From a virus, in the IMG/VR virus record IMGVR_UViG_3300009169_000072, positions 1-29,480 of that record: DNA of 29,480 bases. The stretch is one strand, 5' to 3'. The position numbers and the translations under genes were made by a program. This document shows positions 29,401-29,480 of the stretch, piece by piece. How positions within the stretch are numbered: position 1 is the stretch's first letter; each line of letters begins with the position of its first letter. The notes below the pieces were generated by a model that did no database searches, was not told where the DNA came from, and worked only from the letters and a program-made list of their open reading frames with translations.

Positions 29401-29480
29401 CCCCGACCCCCCGGGGCCCGGCCCCCGGCCCCGGCCCGCGGCCCCCGGCCCGACCCCCCGGGGCCCGGCCCCCGGCCCCG
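29371..29480. repeat. GGCCCC-type low-complexity repeat with 47-base direct repeat at the window edge
   Basis: From about 29371 to the end the sequence is almost only G and C in GGCCCC/GGCCCCC units. A 32-base block (29402-29433) recurs exactly at 29449-29480, a period of 47, and the second copy ends on the last base. Either a genuine tandem repeat continues beyond the window, or assembly stopped in it. Confidence 0.8.

Noticed and set aside
1-29480. tRNA or rRNA genes
   Set aside because: No cloverleaf with a GTTCRA-type T arm or rRNA-like segment was noticed while reading either strand; a covariance search would be needed to exclude one.
1-29480. Integrase, attachment site or insertion sequence
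   Set aside because: No recombinase or transposase motif and no flanking duplications are visible, so whether the phage is temperate cannot be judged from this window.

Overview
The window is a late-gene segment of a high-GC, long-tailed (siphovirus-like) bacteriophage or prophage. Nearly all genes lie on the + strand, packed with ATGA or stop/Shine-Dalgarno overlaps, in the classical order head, neck, tail, fibre, lysis. The evidence is family recognition by eye: MuF-type minor head protein, scaffold, P22-like coat protein, DnaT-like connector, HK97 gp10-like protein, tail tube, tail chaperones with a -1 slippery site, a 1288-residue tape measure, tail-tip proteins, fibres, a GH108-type lysozyme and a spanin-like pair. 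An outer-membrane lipoprotein spanin and a GH108 muramidase suggest a Gram-negative host; the host cannot be named from the sequence.

Layout. 1-2778 holds a minor head (MuF) module that appears to be split: the N-terminal half of the MuF domain is followed by an R-S-ExE ADP-ribosyltransferase domain, then a 37-residue poly-Glu peptide, then a third gene that opens with the missing C-terminal half of the MuF domain and ends in an HELGH metallopeptidase-like domain. 2781-3558 has one small + gene and two minus-strand genes that oppose the late operon. 3658-5577 is scaffold and coat protein, followed by a perfect 12-bp hairpin. 5645-7696 is head completion, connector, head closure, tail completion and terminator. 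7716-13627 is tail tube, tail chaperones (A AAT TTT frameshift site at 9375-9381) and tape measure. 13627-18844 holds tail-tip proteins, the last ending in six ~53-residue repeats. 18853-20653 has a duplicated pair of small genes, a coiled-coil peptide, a membrane protein (candidate holin) and the endolysin. 20681-27194 holds fibre or adhesin proteins: a parallel beta-helix protein, a 1354-residue protein with 45 units of a 20-residue LAGxIAAxSAxxGxL repeat, and a BppU-like protein. 27208-28958 is a cassette of small membrane, basic and spanin-like genes ending in a small frame-disrupted ORF. 28959-29480 is non-coding or nearly so: alternating inverted boxes, a TA tract, strong hairpins, a consensus TATAAT and a GGCCCC-type repeat at the edge.

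The most interesting signal is the split MuF carrier with two different toxin-like enzymatic domains, one behind each half, joined by translational coupling. The natural reading is a virion protein that would deliver two effectors with the DNA. The LAG-repeat solenoid, the antisense gene pair in the head module and the frame-disrupted ORF behind the spanins are the next most notable. All functional calls rest on motif and context recognition without database searches.
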